From contig ML769415.1 of NCBI GenBank assembly GCA_009733575.1, positions 262,524 to 326,523 of the forward strand: DNA of 64,000 nucleotides, written 5' to 3'. Below the pieces are notes generated by a model that had not been told where the DNA came from, made no database searches, and saw nothing but the letters and a program-made list of their open reading frames with translations. This document shows, piece by piece, positions 35,259 through 46,689 of the stretch. The stretch comes from Gymnopus androsaceus JB14. Its lineage: Eukaryota > Basidiomycota > Agaricomycetes > Agaricales > Omphalotaceae. A program made the translations under genes and the position numbers. The stretch's first letter is position 1. Every line of letters starts with the position of its first letter.

Positions 35259-35601
35259 GAATCGATTCTATAAAAACACAATCAAGCGTGAACTCAAGCG
35301 GACCACAAAGGCCGAGAAAAGAGCGAAAACGAGTGTGGATTGAAGACCTTTTAGAGCGCAGGGTAAGCCAATGTTTCAACAGTAGTTTGCAGTTGGTGGT
35401 GGTTACTGGTAAAGTCACAATAAGCGCTTGGCGGAGCCGCGCCCGAATAAATCTCAGTCACGCCGCACGTGTCTTTGCTGTTCTGACATACTGATACTCC
35501 TGGTCTCTACTACTGTACATACAATTCCGCGGTCTATAATGATACGTGCTTATTATATTAATACGTTGAAGAGCAAGACACATCCCCTCCCACCTGGTGA
35601 C
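35259..35601. other. Spacer
   Basis: Promoter side of the TFIIE-alpha gene and 3' side of the LRR gene; nothing else recognised. Confidence 0.4.
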
Positions 35602-37084
35602 CTAACCTCTACCGCTCCCCGTCCCCAGCATCATAGGCCAAGCATCCAACTTGTTCGAGCCATGAGCTCCTACGTTTCCCAAGATGACACAATAAGCTCC
35701 TTGTACCCAAGCATTTCCCTGGAGCGCAACCTCCACCTCCAGAGTTTGCGATTGTCCAAACTGGCGATGCTGGAAGGTTCGCTGCAAACCCCATCGTAAC
35801 TGAAGGATCTGGGACACACATCGCAAAAACGGATGACTCTGCGTCCATTGAACGATGACCAGAAGCACTAGGCAAAGTCGGGAGTAGAGCAGGTAGAGTA
35901 AGCGGGGAAGATGCGTAGTCGTATATCCTGATGCGCTGGGATGCAGAGAGGGTAGGGGCAAGGAATGAGAGGATATAGAGTTGGATCTCTGTCGGAAAAT
36001 CTCTGAAGGGAAACTAATGGTAGATGCTGGAGATGAAGCGGAAACGTCGAATATAAAGGGCTGCTTTGGACGAAGTAGCACTGCACGCGAGTAGACCAGG
36101 AGCTGCAATGCTTCTCGACCGGTCTCCCTCTTTAGATGAGAGTTTCGCGCGAGAACCTGCTTGGTCAACTTCTCATTATCTTTCCAAGCCTCTAGACCGT
36201 AATTCTGTGTCTCTCCATCAACATCGTCGTCTGTATCCTCACTATCCTGACCAGAGGTGATGTTGTTTGAATACAGTTCAACTGCTGTTAAACTGAAATT
36301 CGCCCTTTCGATGGCACGTACGATGGAGCGTACTCCACGGAATGCTAGACTGTTTCCATTGCACTTTAGAGTCTGCAAATGACATCGATCAGCAGAAGCG
36401 AGAAAGTCTGCGATATACGGTGCAGAATGTTGGGTGAGGCCAATAGCTGAAATATGCAGCTCTTGAAGATAGCGAGAACAAAGACTTTCAAAGAATAACC
36501 GGGACCAGTCGTCAGATAGTAGATGATTTGTGGTGAGAGAGAGTGAACGAAGGCGAGACCGGTTGACAGCATGTGCAAACTGAACTGTAATGCTGGGATT
36601 CGCAGTTAATAAATTCTAAAAGGCGTTTAGTATGCGCGCCGCAAGATCTAGTCCTAGGACTCACGTCTTGGAGAAAAAGTTCGGTGAGATGGGTGTTATC
36701 CAACAAGTACGCAGCGATAGCTGAAAGGCCGCGGTCACCAATTCTGTTCGCGTTGAGACTTATCTCTGCGATAGGGTATTTCCGGCCAAGAGGGGAGCTC
36801 AAAAATGCGAATAAAAGCACACATCCATCATCGGAGAGCGAGTTATGGCCCAAGATTAGTTTTGTGACCGTCCGACGTGAGCGTATAAGGTCAATTATAT
36901 GCTTCGCACCTAGATATTTATTGATTAATACCGCGTCTTGGAGGCAAGGAACAACGTACCAGTGACTAGAATTCAAACCTCTGTCCATGCAGTCTATCTG
37001 GGTGCGGCCGGAAAGGGATAAAGCCTTTGAGGTTAGGGGAGAAGACTTGGTCCGCAACGAAGAGGATTTCGCAAACATCCCCAT
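35602..37084 (-). CDS. RNI-like leucine-rich-repeat protein with a frame-breaking insertion
   Basis: The ATG at 37084 starts MGMFAKSSSLRTKSS. Spliced sequence then gives ribonuclease-inhibitor-type repeats: DRGAKHIIDLIRSRRTVTKL, ILGHNSLSDDGCVLLFAFL, IAEISLNANRIGDRGLSAI, HLTELFLQ, LKCNGNSLAFRGVRSI and LTAVELYSNNI. These are followed by an acidic linker and HLKRETGREALQLLVYSR. The family continues with a helical C-terminal unit, which is present here as EIQLYILSFLAPTLSASQ, RIRIYDYASSPLTLP and a terminal WLEQVGCLAYD. It is in another frame because 14 bases (ATCTCTGTCGGAAA, one copy of an ATCTCT repeat plus 8 bp) are inserted at 35985-36004. As it stands the protein ends in an unrelated tail at 35602 instead of 35609. 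Function unknown, protein-protein scaffold likely. Confidence 0.72.
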
Positions 37085-37275
37085 ATCTTCGATACTGTAG
37101 TGGATAGTGGAATAAATATAAGTTTAAGAGAAACGATATGATGAAATCATCTCCCAGCTTGACCGTGCGGCGGCACGGCAATTGGCAATTCCTAAGCGCT
37201 CGTTGGGCGTTGCTTCCAATCCCGCATCCCAAATTCTGGAGATTGTGGAGCTTTCCGCTGACCGTTCTATCAAGA

Positions 37276-39120
37276 ATGGACTTTGTTTTCAGCGAAAAAT
37301 TGCTTCCCTGCGGAAAGACGATACCGAATCGGTTGGTAAAGGTAAAAATTTCGGAACCATCTCAATAGCTTGTCTAACAAGGAGATGTTCAGGTCGCTAT
37401 GTATGAGCATCTTGCTTCTATACTGGGTGGATCTGCAAATGCATATCATTATGCGCTATATTCTGCTTGGTCTGAGCATGATTGGGGAATGATAATAACA
37501 GGAAATGTACAAGTGTCCGGAGACCATCTCACTCTTGGTCGCGATATGGTAGTCCCCAAGGTATTAACGGACAAGACACTTGCACCGTTCCAACAACTTG
37601 CTAGGATTATCCACCTCGAAAATTCACCTACTAAATCATCACAAAGTCTTGCCATCATGCAGCTCAACCATGCAGGTCGGCAGTCCAGTAATATTCTGGG
37701 TGGACGTGCTCCTTTTTCTTCTCCACTAGGGCCCAGCGCTCTTAGATTCGGTCATTCCACGTCAAGAGCCCAAGGCATTTTATCAGAGCTCTTTCACAGG
37801 TTACTTTTCCAAACACCTAAAGCCATGTCCTCCTTTGATATAGAAACCGTTATATCCGACTTTGTTCGCGGTGCTTTGCTGGCATTACGGTCTGGTTTTG
37901 ATGGTGTACAGTTACATGTTGCTCATGGGTGTAAGTATCATTTTCTAATGTCCGACCGACCTACTTGACTGATTCCCATCTCATAATAGACCTATTAGCC
38001 CAGTTCTTATCTCCCAAGGTTAGTACATGCGATATGTATTGTACAAAAAAAACTTGAACTCATCTTTGCCCTCTCCAGGCTAATATTCGCACCGATGAAT
38101 ATTCCTGTGAATACCCTCATTTACTGAGGCGTATAGTGAAGGCCATTCGTGTGGTAGTGCCTGCGGATTTTATACTTGGAATCAAATTCAACACTAGTGA
38201 CTATAGCTTGTCCGATGAGAGCGAGGCCAAGAAAGCTCAAGAAGAACGAGCCCTTTCTCACCTTCGTGAGGTTGTATCTTGGAATTCTGTGGACTTTATC
38301 GAAATATCTGGTGGGGACTATGAAAATCCTGGTCTGCTCCGCCCCAAGCCTCATATCATGTTGGATTGCTTATTCATAGCATACAGAATTCATGCTCAGC
38401 TGCCAGCTCTGTTGCTTCTAGCATCCCCGTCAGGCGTTCTTCGCTCAATTTTCTTCAAGGCTCATGGGAGAACTATCTTCGATGGCTTCGTCCGATGGCA
38501 TTCTACCTCTCGTCCTGCTTACCGGCGGCCTCCGCACTCCTGCACATTTATACACTGCACTCTCAGCTAAACATGCTCATCTCTTAGGCATTGGTCGAGG
38601 TTCCGTGCTTTGCCCGGGTCTACCGACCGTACTCAAAAACCGTCGGAAAGACGAAAGTGAAGCTGAGCTTTACAGCGATCTCACACCTTTCGAACCGGAA
38701 CCAGATCTTGGTCTGTCATTCACAGAACGGAAACCTTGGCGATGGATTTGGAAGTACATCCCAAAGGTTAAATTGATAGGTGCAGGAATCGGAATGGCTT
38801 GGTATGTTGTCATGATTCGTCGATTGGCCAAAGAAACGGATCCGACGGCTTGGTGCGCGATATCCATTGAAGGAAAGGAGAAGAGTGGGGCGAATTCCTA
38901 TCTCTCCCCAAATTGTAATATAGGAGGACTTGGGGCTATAATTGAGATGTGGATGTGGGCCGATGCGCCTGAAATACAGACAGCGCATACGATCTTCTGG
39001 GCTATCCTTCGCAGTTTTAATACTGTGTCTAGGTTTAGTTACTCGTCATATCATCAGCTATGGGTAATGTACAACCGTAATATACATGTTAAATGCGAAG
39101 AGAGTGTGAATTATAGATAG
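37276..39120 (+). CDS. Old Yellow Enzyme-like NADH:flavin oxidoreductase with C-terminal membrane segment
   Basis: FMN-dependent TIM-barrel reductase of alkenes/enones. Start ATG 37276 (or 37138/37141 further up in the same frame). Landmarks: LLPCGKTIPNRLVK, VAMYEHLASILGG across an intron, HDWGMIITGNVQVS, IMQLNHAGRQSS, a barrel strand [21 protein letters not shown] with NIRTDEY, FILGIKFNTSDY, DFIEISGGDYENP, RQAFFAQFSSRLMGE, VLLTGGLRTPAHLYTAL, LLGIGRGSVLCPGLP, then a C-terminal extension with a hydrophobic segment (KVKLIGAGIGMAWYVVMI) and LGAIIEMWMW. Between NP (38330) and RQAFF (38429) the frame does not close: either a TAG at 38419-38421 is read, or one C is missing from the CCCC run at 38425-38428. 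Otherwise intact. Confidence 0.8.
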
Positions 39121-39163
39121 GAAAGAATGTCCAGTGTCCATACGAGAGATCGGATACCGATGT

Positions 39164-40377
39164 TCAAATTTTATTCGGATTCGACCCATTTGAAAACCTA
39201 GTCTCGTAGCATGAGCTGCACTGAAGCAAAACATAAAAATACGGGTACTAACCACGAGCTCCAGATTTTGTTCTAGATGTTCTCGAAGTAGTAAAAAGTC
39301 TCCACTGAAGAATATCTCCTTGTCGTTGTACAAGGCAATATGGGTTATGGGATACGCTGAAGAGAAGGGATACGTGAATCGAGAACCTTCGAAAGAAGAT
39401 AATTAGACTTACTGCCATCGCTGTTAACCCAGTTCACAGTGATTTCGTTCGTCATTCGATCAAGGGAGAACTAGCAAGCTACTGATCAGCGTGTGAAGAA
39501 CCATTCCTGAAAAATAACATACGATAGAGGTCTCCAGATGCTGTTGGGAATATTTATCAAAATGAGGTGCATCTCCGGGCGCAGCTGTTGTAACAGTCAG
39601 CCTTCATGGATTCAAAAAAGTATACTGGACTAACTGATGATATCCGTCGATCTAGGTAAATGAAAGCTAAAGAAAATCAGAACACTTTCGAGGCAAAGTA
39701 GGGAGGCGACCCACTTGAGCATGCCAGGATTTATGTCGGGGCCATATGCGCCTGCAATGAGACACGTGCGTTCTTCAGTTTCCTACCGAACCACCATCAG
39801 TCAAAGAACATGAAAAGACAAAGCAATAGGACGGACGGCATCGTAGATATCAATTATGCTTCCTAACGCAGTGTAAGAGTAGAGTTTTGCATCTTTTTTG
39901 GTCGGAACGAGTTGGTGAAGATTGAAGTAGCCAAGCTGCGGACCAAATACGTTTCCAAGGTGTATAGCAATGCGACCTGTGGAGGAACTATGAAAGCATC
40001 AGAGGGGTGGTTTTTTCAGAGCCCGATTCGAGCTCACCGTGATTGTAAACGTCCATGGGACCCATACGGGATTCCTAGTCACAAAACCAGTGAGCAAACT
40101 TGCCTGTTACATGATACAGGAGAACCCTATCATACCAGAATCCCTAGAAGAGTCGAAGTACAATGATTTCCTTGCTAGTACCTTGCCGGCTGCCAGTCGA
40201 ATCAAGTGAGGGATGGAATGATCCTTCCAACGAAGGTGTATCCAGCTCGTGGTGTAACAGATTGTATTCGTGCTGCGCAAGCATTTGCTGAGGAGCCTGC
40301 TCCGACAACAGGAAACCATGAACGGCGACGGTTGCAAATGCCAGAAGTGCAAAAATGAAAGGAAAAGAAGGAACCAT
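39164..40377 (-). CDS. Secreted protein of unknown function
   Basis: The ATG at 40377 opens a signal peptide (MVPSFPFIFALLAFATVAVHG). Many short exons follow: LLSEQAPQQMLAQHEYNLLH with LDTPSLEGSFHP, YGSHGRLQS-like piece, AIHLGNVFGPQLGYFNLHQL with VPTKKDAKLYSYTALGS, ERTCLIAGAYGPDINPGM, GDAPHFDKYSQQHLETS, FSLDRMTNEITVNWVNSDGS, PITHIALYNDKEIFFSGD, then NLELV and a short tail to TGA 39164-39166. The ITxxWVNxDGS followed by a FxGD motif recurs, as I recall, in extracellular proteins of unknown function across Agaricomycetes. Exon joins in the middle are only partly checked. Divergent from nothing; followed downstream by the oxidoreductase on the opposite strand, 43 bp away tail to tail. Confidence 0.68.
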
Positions 40378-40743
40378 GATAACAAGACAAGAGTGAGAGT
40401 GAGAGGGAGAGTGTTCGACAGAGGATAGGTTGAACTCGCTCTATCCGAACTTGAAATTCATTTATTTAATCCTCTTGTAGAGTCTCATCTGTCACCCGTT
40501 TCCATCAACCAAAAAATTCGATCGCTCGTTGTTCAATGAAGGATGCATTAATAAACAAGGTTTTGTGCAAATTCGGAGCGAAAAGCATTGCTATGACATT
40601 AAGCTTGACATTAAGACTGTTCTGAAACATTGGTTTCGGCGCTAATTTTCTAAATTCGAGAGCTGTGATAAACGTAAACCTCCTTCCTTTCTTCCATGGG
40701 CGACGCATATAAACTAAGAAGCATTGGCATTGGCAGCTCGAGG
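40378..40743. other. Spacer
   Basis: 5' flank of the secreted protein gene, with an AT-rich TTAAATAAAT near 40457-40467. Nothing else recognised. Confidence 0.4.
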
Positions 40744-41669
40744 TTAGAAAGAGCCACCCGTAAACCCTTTCGGAAGCATGATCAGTGAGCTTAAGAACCC
40801 CTTAAGCGGAAGAAAGACCCACAGTACACCGTGGTATACTTGACAAAGATTTCCGGCGATCCAGGGATGCACTAGATAAAGAAATGAGGTAAGCACGAAG
40901 TTTAACGATTCATAGTTGCTAGCATATACCGATGTTGGAGGTTGACCGCCTTGAGTATCAACACGGTAGATCTCATTGGCCAGAGTACCCGTCAAGTTGG
41001 TCAGGTAGACCCAATCGATGTTGACCGCCGAGTTTATGGGGGCCGGGACATCATCAGTCTTATTTCCAACTACAAATGCTGCAGAATCTCCAGCGAACGT
41101 AGCCGACGTGAAGTCCCACTTTGGGGTCAATCCGGAACCAGTTACGGGGTTGGTAGTGTAGTAGTGTTGGCCCAAAGTGAAAGGGAACTTGAGGACATGA
41201 TGAGAGATGACTGCAAGAGAGTCAAAAACATTCGTATTGACGCTATTGTTCCAAGCTTTGAATGCAGCGGATGGAAGATCTTCAAAGCCGCGCGTGCCAT
41301 ACAAGCATGAAATATCGAATAGTTCGGCAAGTGCTCCTACATTTCTGGAAAAAAGGATGAATAGATTGGTTTGCCTTGGTTGGTTAACTCACACAAAAGT
41401 CCCATTTTCTTGACAAGTGTAGTTCTGAGTGCCCATTCCCAGACCGATGAACATAGGTGGAAATGATGGAGCAGGTAGCTTGGTCCCCGTTAGATTTATC
41501 TCGGCGAAAGAAACATCACAAAGGTGACATGTCTTTTGGCTTCTATGTCTATGGGTAGATGAGCAAGACTGGACCAGCCGAAAATACACAGATGGACACA
41601 CCCGACCGAGGTGAAAGCAGTCGCCAATGCGATAGAGACCAAAAGAACAGACTTGAGTAAAAGTGACAT
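40744..41669 (-). CDS. Secreted DUF3455 protein, copy 1
   Basis: The ATG at 41669 gives a signal peptide (MSLLLKSVLLVSIALATAF). After an intron: LTGTKLPAPSFPPMFIGLG and MGTQNYTCQENGTF. A further intron leads to AELFDISCLYGTRGF, NNSVNTNVFDSLAVISHH, FTLGQHYYTTNPVTGSGL with TPKWDFTS, AGDSAAFVVGNKTDD, IDWVYLTNLTGTLANEIYRV, DTQGGQPPTS, then CIPGSPEIFVKYTTVYW and a last mini-exon FTGGSF ending TAA 40744-40746. This is the full extracellular DUF3455 domain (sometimes mis-annotated malate dehydrogenase). Function unknown; often expressed by basidiomycetes on plant substrates. Tandem paralogue at 42319-43253 with the same exon plan. Confidence 0.85.
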
Positions 41670-41711
41670 TAAGCGAACAACTAGTCAGTCGAGCCAAAAA
41701 AAACACGTTCA

Positions 41712-41718
41712 TTTTATA
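41712..41718 (-). promoter_or_regulatory. TATA-like box of DUF3455 copy 1
   Basis: TATAAAA on the minus strand, about 45 bp before the ATG at 41669. Confidence 0.55.
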
Positions 41719-42318
41719 GATTGGAAAAGTGTTCCGAGTGCCTCTGAGAGCACTGTTACTATTGGGAGGGGGTTACGGGGTTTCCCGGAACCCCAGTGGA
41801 GCTTACGGACGGTAGCAGACGGTAGCGCCTACCACACAGACCGGCAAATCATACCTGAGCAATCCCTATATCGTGCGGGTTAGCCCACCATAAAACACTG
41901 AGGCGAAATGATGATTTCATCATTCTCGGGTTTTAGGGAGATATGATTGCAGTGTAGTTTTTTTTTTGGCGGAAGGAAGGACGAAGCATATACATAGAGG
42001 GCTTCAGGCACAACTTTCTTCGAAGATGATCACGGATTGCAACATAATGATACTAGCTACGAATCAATCTTAACCCCGCACGAATAAGGAAGAGCCAACT
42101 ATTGAAAGGTTTTGCTGGATTCATCTACCAGTATTCTGGAGGTCTCTGAGTCGTAGTGTATGCATCCAATGGGAGTTCGGAGGGCAAACAGTTTAAGAAG
42201 AAAAGCTTTCGGCATTAGATTCGAATATTTTATGCCGTGTAGTAGAGTAGATCTTCCTTCCATGAAACAGAAAAAGAAGGCGCATAGACGCTAAGAATTT
42301 TTTCGCGCGAGAACTCGC
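41719..42318. other. Spacer between the DUF3455 copies
   Basis: Contains a short duplication GACGGTAGC/GACGGTAGC (41808-41827) and a poly-T run near 41958. No gene seen. Confidence 0.4.
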
Positions 42319-43253
42319 TTACAACGAGCCACCCGTAAGCCCTGAGTGAAGTATTGAGTTCAACAATGTTTAACCTTTTGAACGGAAAGACTTACAGTAC
42401 ATGGCGGTGTACTTGACAAAGATTTCCGGCGATCCAGGTGTACACTAGAATAGAAACGAGATTAGCACAAAGGTCAAAGGGTCATAGACTGGTGCATACC
42501 GAGGCTGGAGGTTGACCACCTTGAGTATTGATACGGTAGATCTCATTAGCAAGAGTACCAGTACTGGTCAAGTTGGTCAAGTAAAGCCAGTCGATGTTCG
42601 ATGTTCCTGTGGGGGCCGCATCGTCGTCAGTCTTGTTTCCAACTACAAACGCTGCAGAGTTGCCGGCGAAAGCATTCGACGTAAAGTCCCATTTTGGGCT
42701 CAATCCGGTGCCAGTTACGGGGTTGGGGATGAAATAGTGCTGTCCCAGAGTGGAAGGCGAGGTCATAACACGCGCAGTAGAGATGACTGTCTTGGAGTCA
42801 AAAACATCCGAAGTGGCACTCGCATTCCAAGCTGCGAACGCAGTGGAAGATAAATCGGTAAAGCTGGACGTGCCATACAAGCACGAAGCATCGAACAATT
42901 CGGCAAGAGCGCCTACAGTTCTGGAAAAAAAAACAAGATAAATGGACTCATTTATCTTGACTCAGATTAGTTTTGGCTCACGTATAAGTCCCAGTGGATC
43001 CACATGTGTAGTTCTGTGTACCAACTCCCAGACCAATGAACGTAGGCGCAAATGAGGGAGTAGGTAAAGCGGACCCCGTTAAAACCATCTTAGCGGAAGA
43101 TACATCACAGTGACACGTTTTATCGCCTCTTGAGGAAAATGAGAAAGCAGGACAGAGCAGGAAAAGGCACAGGAAAACATACCTGGAGGGTGCAGCCGCA
43201 GATACATGAAGCAGAAGGGCAACCGAAATAACGGATTTAAGGATAAGAGACAT
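42319..43253 (-). CDS. Secreted DUF3455 protein, copy 2
   Basis: The ATG at 43253 begins MSLILKSVISVALLLHVSAA, a signal peptide. Then MVLTGSALPTPSFAPTFIGL, GVGTQNYTCGSTGTYT, VGALAELFDASCLYGTSSF, TLGQHYFIPNPVTGTGLSP, NSAAFVVGNKTDDDAAPTG, NIDWLYLTNLTSTGTLANE, IYRINTQGGQPPAS, CTPGSPEIFVKYTAMYW and the final mini-exon LTGGSL with TAA 42319-42321. All introns checked are GT-AG and keep frame. Very similar to copy 1 in sequence and splice positions, so a recent-to-moderate tandem duplication. Extracellular; biochemical role unknown. Confidence 0.87.
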
Positions 43254-43346
43254 TGAAAGTGAGGAATAAACGAAGGTGAGCTTCTGTTTCAGAAGGAATG
43301 AAGATAGTTGGGGAGCTTCGGATGATAGGGGAGCTGTTCTTGTCCA

Positions 43347-43353
43347 TTTTATA
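43347..43353 (-). promoter_or_regulatory. TATA-like box of DUF3455 copy 2
   Basis: TATAAAA on the minus strand about 95 bp upstream of the ATG at 43253. Confidence 0.5.
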
Positions 43354-44092
43354 CTACGCGTAGAGTCAAGGGATAACTGGCGCTCACTGTCATGCGTCAG
43401 GGGTCAAAGATTTCGACCCTAGCTGCTAGCATTCTCCCTGCTCATGCGCTCCCATGCCCCACAGAGACGATTTGAGGACAACCAGGCACAAACTTGAACT
43501 CGCCCTCGACCTCGCAGTCTGATCGCATAATATGATGACGATTGCGGCGAGATAGTGTAGATAGTAGATGTTGTAGCTTAAGAGCGAAAACACTTGCGGC
43601 AAGTGCGTATATATTGGTTTGGAGCCTTGAAGCTTTCCGGACGGGCTGTCTAGTAAGGTACACAGAGATTGAATATTAATATTAATGTTTAATGATAGAC
43701 AACTTTGAAACGAGTGTGAAGAGGTGTGAAGGGCGACGACTTCTGATTCGTTTTGATTACTATCATTGTCAGACCAGATTTTTGTCGGTATTCAATGGCA
43801 CGATGGGGCGGACATGAGTGGACCAGGAACAGGAAAAACCTTTCTTTCGCAGCCGCACCCGTGCAAACGGTAGTATCAAGATTCTGGAGAGTAGTATAGT
43901 GGCTCACCGAAATGAAGAACGCGGGCGTATTGGAGGGAGAAGGGAGAGCAGGGAGAGCAGAGAGCAGATTGTATCTAAATCTGATTGGTCAACATTTTCA
44001 TGGAAAATATGAAAAACTCGAAAAGACCACGAATCGAGATAACGTCACGTACTCACCCCTGTACTCGGAACGAAGAGGAAGGTCCACGGAAA

Positions 44093-44246
44093 GAATTCCA
44101 GCTATTCCAGAAAACATAGGCCACTTTGAAATTTCGCTCAAGAAAATCTGTTGGGGCTTGTGGGCGAGGGAATTGGATGGAATAAGGAGCTGTGTTAAAC
44201 GAATCTTTTGAAGTGGCCTAGGTTTTCTGGAATATCTGTCGAATTC
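44093..44246. repeat. MITE-like element: ~35-bp inverted arms around 84 bp
   Basis: Left arm 44093-44126 begins GAATTC and contains TATTCCAGAAAAC then TAGGCCACTT. Right arm 44211-44246 is its reverse complement with a few mismatches and ends in GAATTC. The 84-bp core has no coding sense. I could not define a target-site duplication with confidence. Confidence 0.7.
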
Positions 44247-44586
44247 AGCTCCAGCTGAGCTTGAAGCCCCGCATCGCGTAGCTCACTGCATTGTTAGACG
44301 ACTTGCCTAATTGAAGTATGAGCGTTGTAGTGTCGATTACTAGGTTCAACTGTAAGCTCAGATTTCGATCTCGACATCGATGATTAGTTACCGCCGCATA
44401 CTAGTAGGTGTTCGCATTCTACTTGAGAATGAAGTTGTGCGTCGTTGACGCGACGCGAGTATTACAACGCGTGTTTTGCTTCTCTGAGTCGGATTCTAAG
44501 TCTGACTAGGTGGAGTCACATCCAGAGCATATCCCGAGCATACAGAAGAACTATACGACGGAGAGTCAGAACGTATGAGTCATGGT

Positions 44587-44626
44587 AGTGCATCAAATAA
44601 ATTTCGCCCGAAATATTTGATGCACT
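44587..44626. repeat. Strong hairpin upstream of the MFSD5-type gene
   Basis: AGTGCATCAAATA and TATTTGATGCACT form perfect 13-bp arms; pairing continues through TTTCG/CGAAA after a two-base bulge, leaving a very small loop. About 400 bp upstream of the ATG at 45025. Confidence 0.8.
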
Positions 44627-45024
44627 AAGTACAGTGTTGACCATCTCACCATCAAAAACTACGAGATAAAGGCTGCGGAATTTGGGTTCGAAAGAACGTA
44701 ACAGCGCAGTCGTACTACTCTTTCTGAGAACTACCACCATCTTCTCCTTTCCTTTGAAGTTTAAATCTATCCACTGTAACAATGTCAGCGTCCAACTTGT
44801 CCAACTTGATTTCGTACTTCTGATACTCACCTCTGGTTGCAATAATTGCGTTCCAACGACGAATTTGAAGCACTATGAGTGCTCAAGCTCAAGATATTTC
44901 AACAGCTATACTGCCAGGGCGGCACGATTTCATATTGCTTCCAAATCCCTGATCACCTATCAAGTTGGCATCTATTGGCAAAATTTCCGCCTTGCTCTCG
45001 CCCTTCATCTTCCTTTGGTCAATC

Positions 45025-46689
45025 ATGCCCGCTGGATCTTTCTACGAGACCCAGTTAATAATACTTATAGGGTGTTGCATTTTCGCCCTTCTTGCTGAGC
45101 AAATTCTTTCCAGAAGAAAGAAAACGGCCAGAGATGCAGTAGATTCGCGGTTGGAGAACGGTGGTGTCTCAAACGCGAATTTACTCGGTAAATTAACGCG
45201 ACAGTATCTTTTCGTGTATGCTATGGTTATGGGTGAGTGAATTTGAGTCCATGACTGGTGCCAGCTCATATCGTATCAGGAGCCGACTGGTTGCAGGGAC
45301 CGTATTTATATTCGCTTTATCGCGAACAGTACCAGTTTCCAGAGAGACTCGTGGCCATCCTTTTCGTTGCTGGATTCTCTTCTGGAGCATTGACAGCGCC
45401 TTTAGTTGGAGCATGGGCTGACCAGTAGTTCGTATTCCTCAAACTCTGAGATACGCGACTTATCTTACTATCTTTGCAGCGGTCGAAAAAAGCTTTGCTT
45501 AGCTTTTTGCGTTACATATACATTGACCTGTATCTGTATCATCATGGGTCCATACGTTCCCCTCCTTTTCGTCGGCCGAGTGCTCGGTGGAATTTCCACC
45601 TCGATCCTTTTCTCCGCATTTGAATCATGGCTCATATCTTCAGCCCATTCTGCGGCACTAGCAGACTCTGATTTATCTCGAATTATGGGACGAGCCTCCT
45701 TAGTCAACGGATTCGTCGCGACAGGTGCTGGTGTGGTCAGCAATCAACTTGTGTCTTCCACACACAACTTTGGTTCTCCTTTCGCATTGAGTGGTGCTAT
45801 TCTCACTCTTGCCTGGTTCGTGATAGCTGGATCATGGACAGAGAACTATGGATCCACTGGAACGGAATCGCGCGCGCAGAGTGCGGGCATCTTTCAATTG
45901 AAACGGCTGTCTGAAGCTTGGAAGATTGCTCGTCAAGGTACGTTCACATGTCTTTCAAGTTGAGCGCGTTTTTGATAGCCCTTTTAGACAAAGTATTGCT
46001 TGTTCTTGGGTTGACCCAGACTTGCTTTGAGGGTTCTATGTATTTATTCGTATTCCTTTGGGTCCCCTCTCTGCAAGAAGCGACACATTCCATCGATGTT
46101 CTTCCTCTTGGATACATCTTCTCCGCATTCATGACCAGCATGATGCTTGGATCTTTGCTGTATTCAGCTATTACTTCATATGCTCTCCCTTCGAAATCAT
46201 CAAGCACTGGGTCGAACGATAGCTCATTATCACTCCACGCCAAACTGAGTAGCTTGGTCTGCGCTGTGAGTGGGCTGGCACTTGCTGCGAGTGTCTCTTC
46301 TTTCGATGAAAAAGTCCGCTTTTGGTCTTTCTGCGCATTCGAGGCTTGCGTCGGAATGTACTACCCAGTTCAAGGTATGCTTCGTGGAACATTGATTTCG
46401 AACGAACATCGGGCGACGGTGAGATATCATCCCTAGATCTGTTTTCGATAGGTTTGTTCTTACATCTTCTGTTTTCCAGCTCTCATCGTTGTTCCGTGTC
46501 CCGTTGAACATTTTTGTCGTTGTGTCGCTCATTACGGGTGTCTCTTCTGCGCGATATGCAGTCTTATCTGCAAGCTCTGTCATGCTGGGCTTTTCTGCTA
46601 TTATGACGGGCCTCATCATTGTTAACCATGCTGACGGTCAACTAAGATCTAGAACTGTAGGTCGCCGTCCGCTACGAGGACCTCTATAA
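45025..46689 (+). CDS. MFSD5-type molybdate-anion transporter
   Basis: Twelve-helix major facilitator protein related to eukaryotic MOT2/MFSD5, which imports molybdate. The first ATG giving a family-like N-terminus is 45025 (MPAGSFYETQLIILIGCC). Landmarks: RLTRQYLF-type motif (KLTRQYLFVYAMVMGADW across intron 45232-45279), LQGPYLYSLYREQYQFPE, GALTAPLVGAWADQYGRKK across the next intron, GRVLGGISTSILFSAFESW, SHNFGSPF-like loop, LGLTQTCFEGSMYLFVFLW, PLGYIFSAFMTSMMLGS, EACVGMYYPVQGMLRGTL and RVPLNIFVVVSLI. Ends RGPL with TAA 46687-46689. All splices checked keep frame; the usual family length of about 450-500 residues is reached. Confidence 0.88.

Larger units (their letters stand above)
43354..45024. 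other. 1.7 kb intergenic region with inverted repeats
   Basis: No gene recognised. Holds the MITE-like inverted repeat at 44093-44246 and the hairpin at 44587-44626 (separate entries). A plus-strand ATG at 44876 (MSAQAQDISTAIL) stops after 25 codons and is probably 5' leader of the transporter at 45025. Confidence 0.5.
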
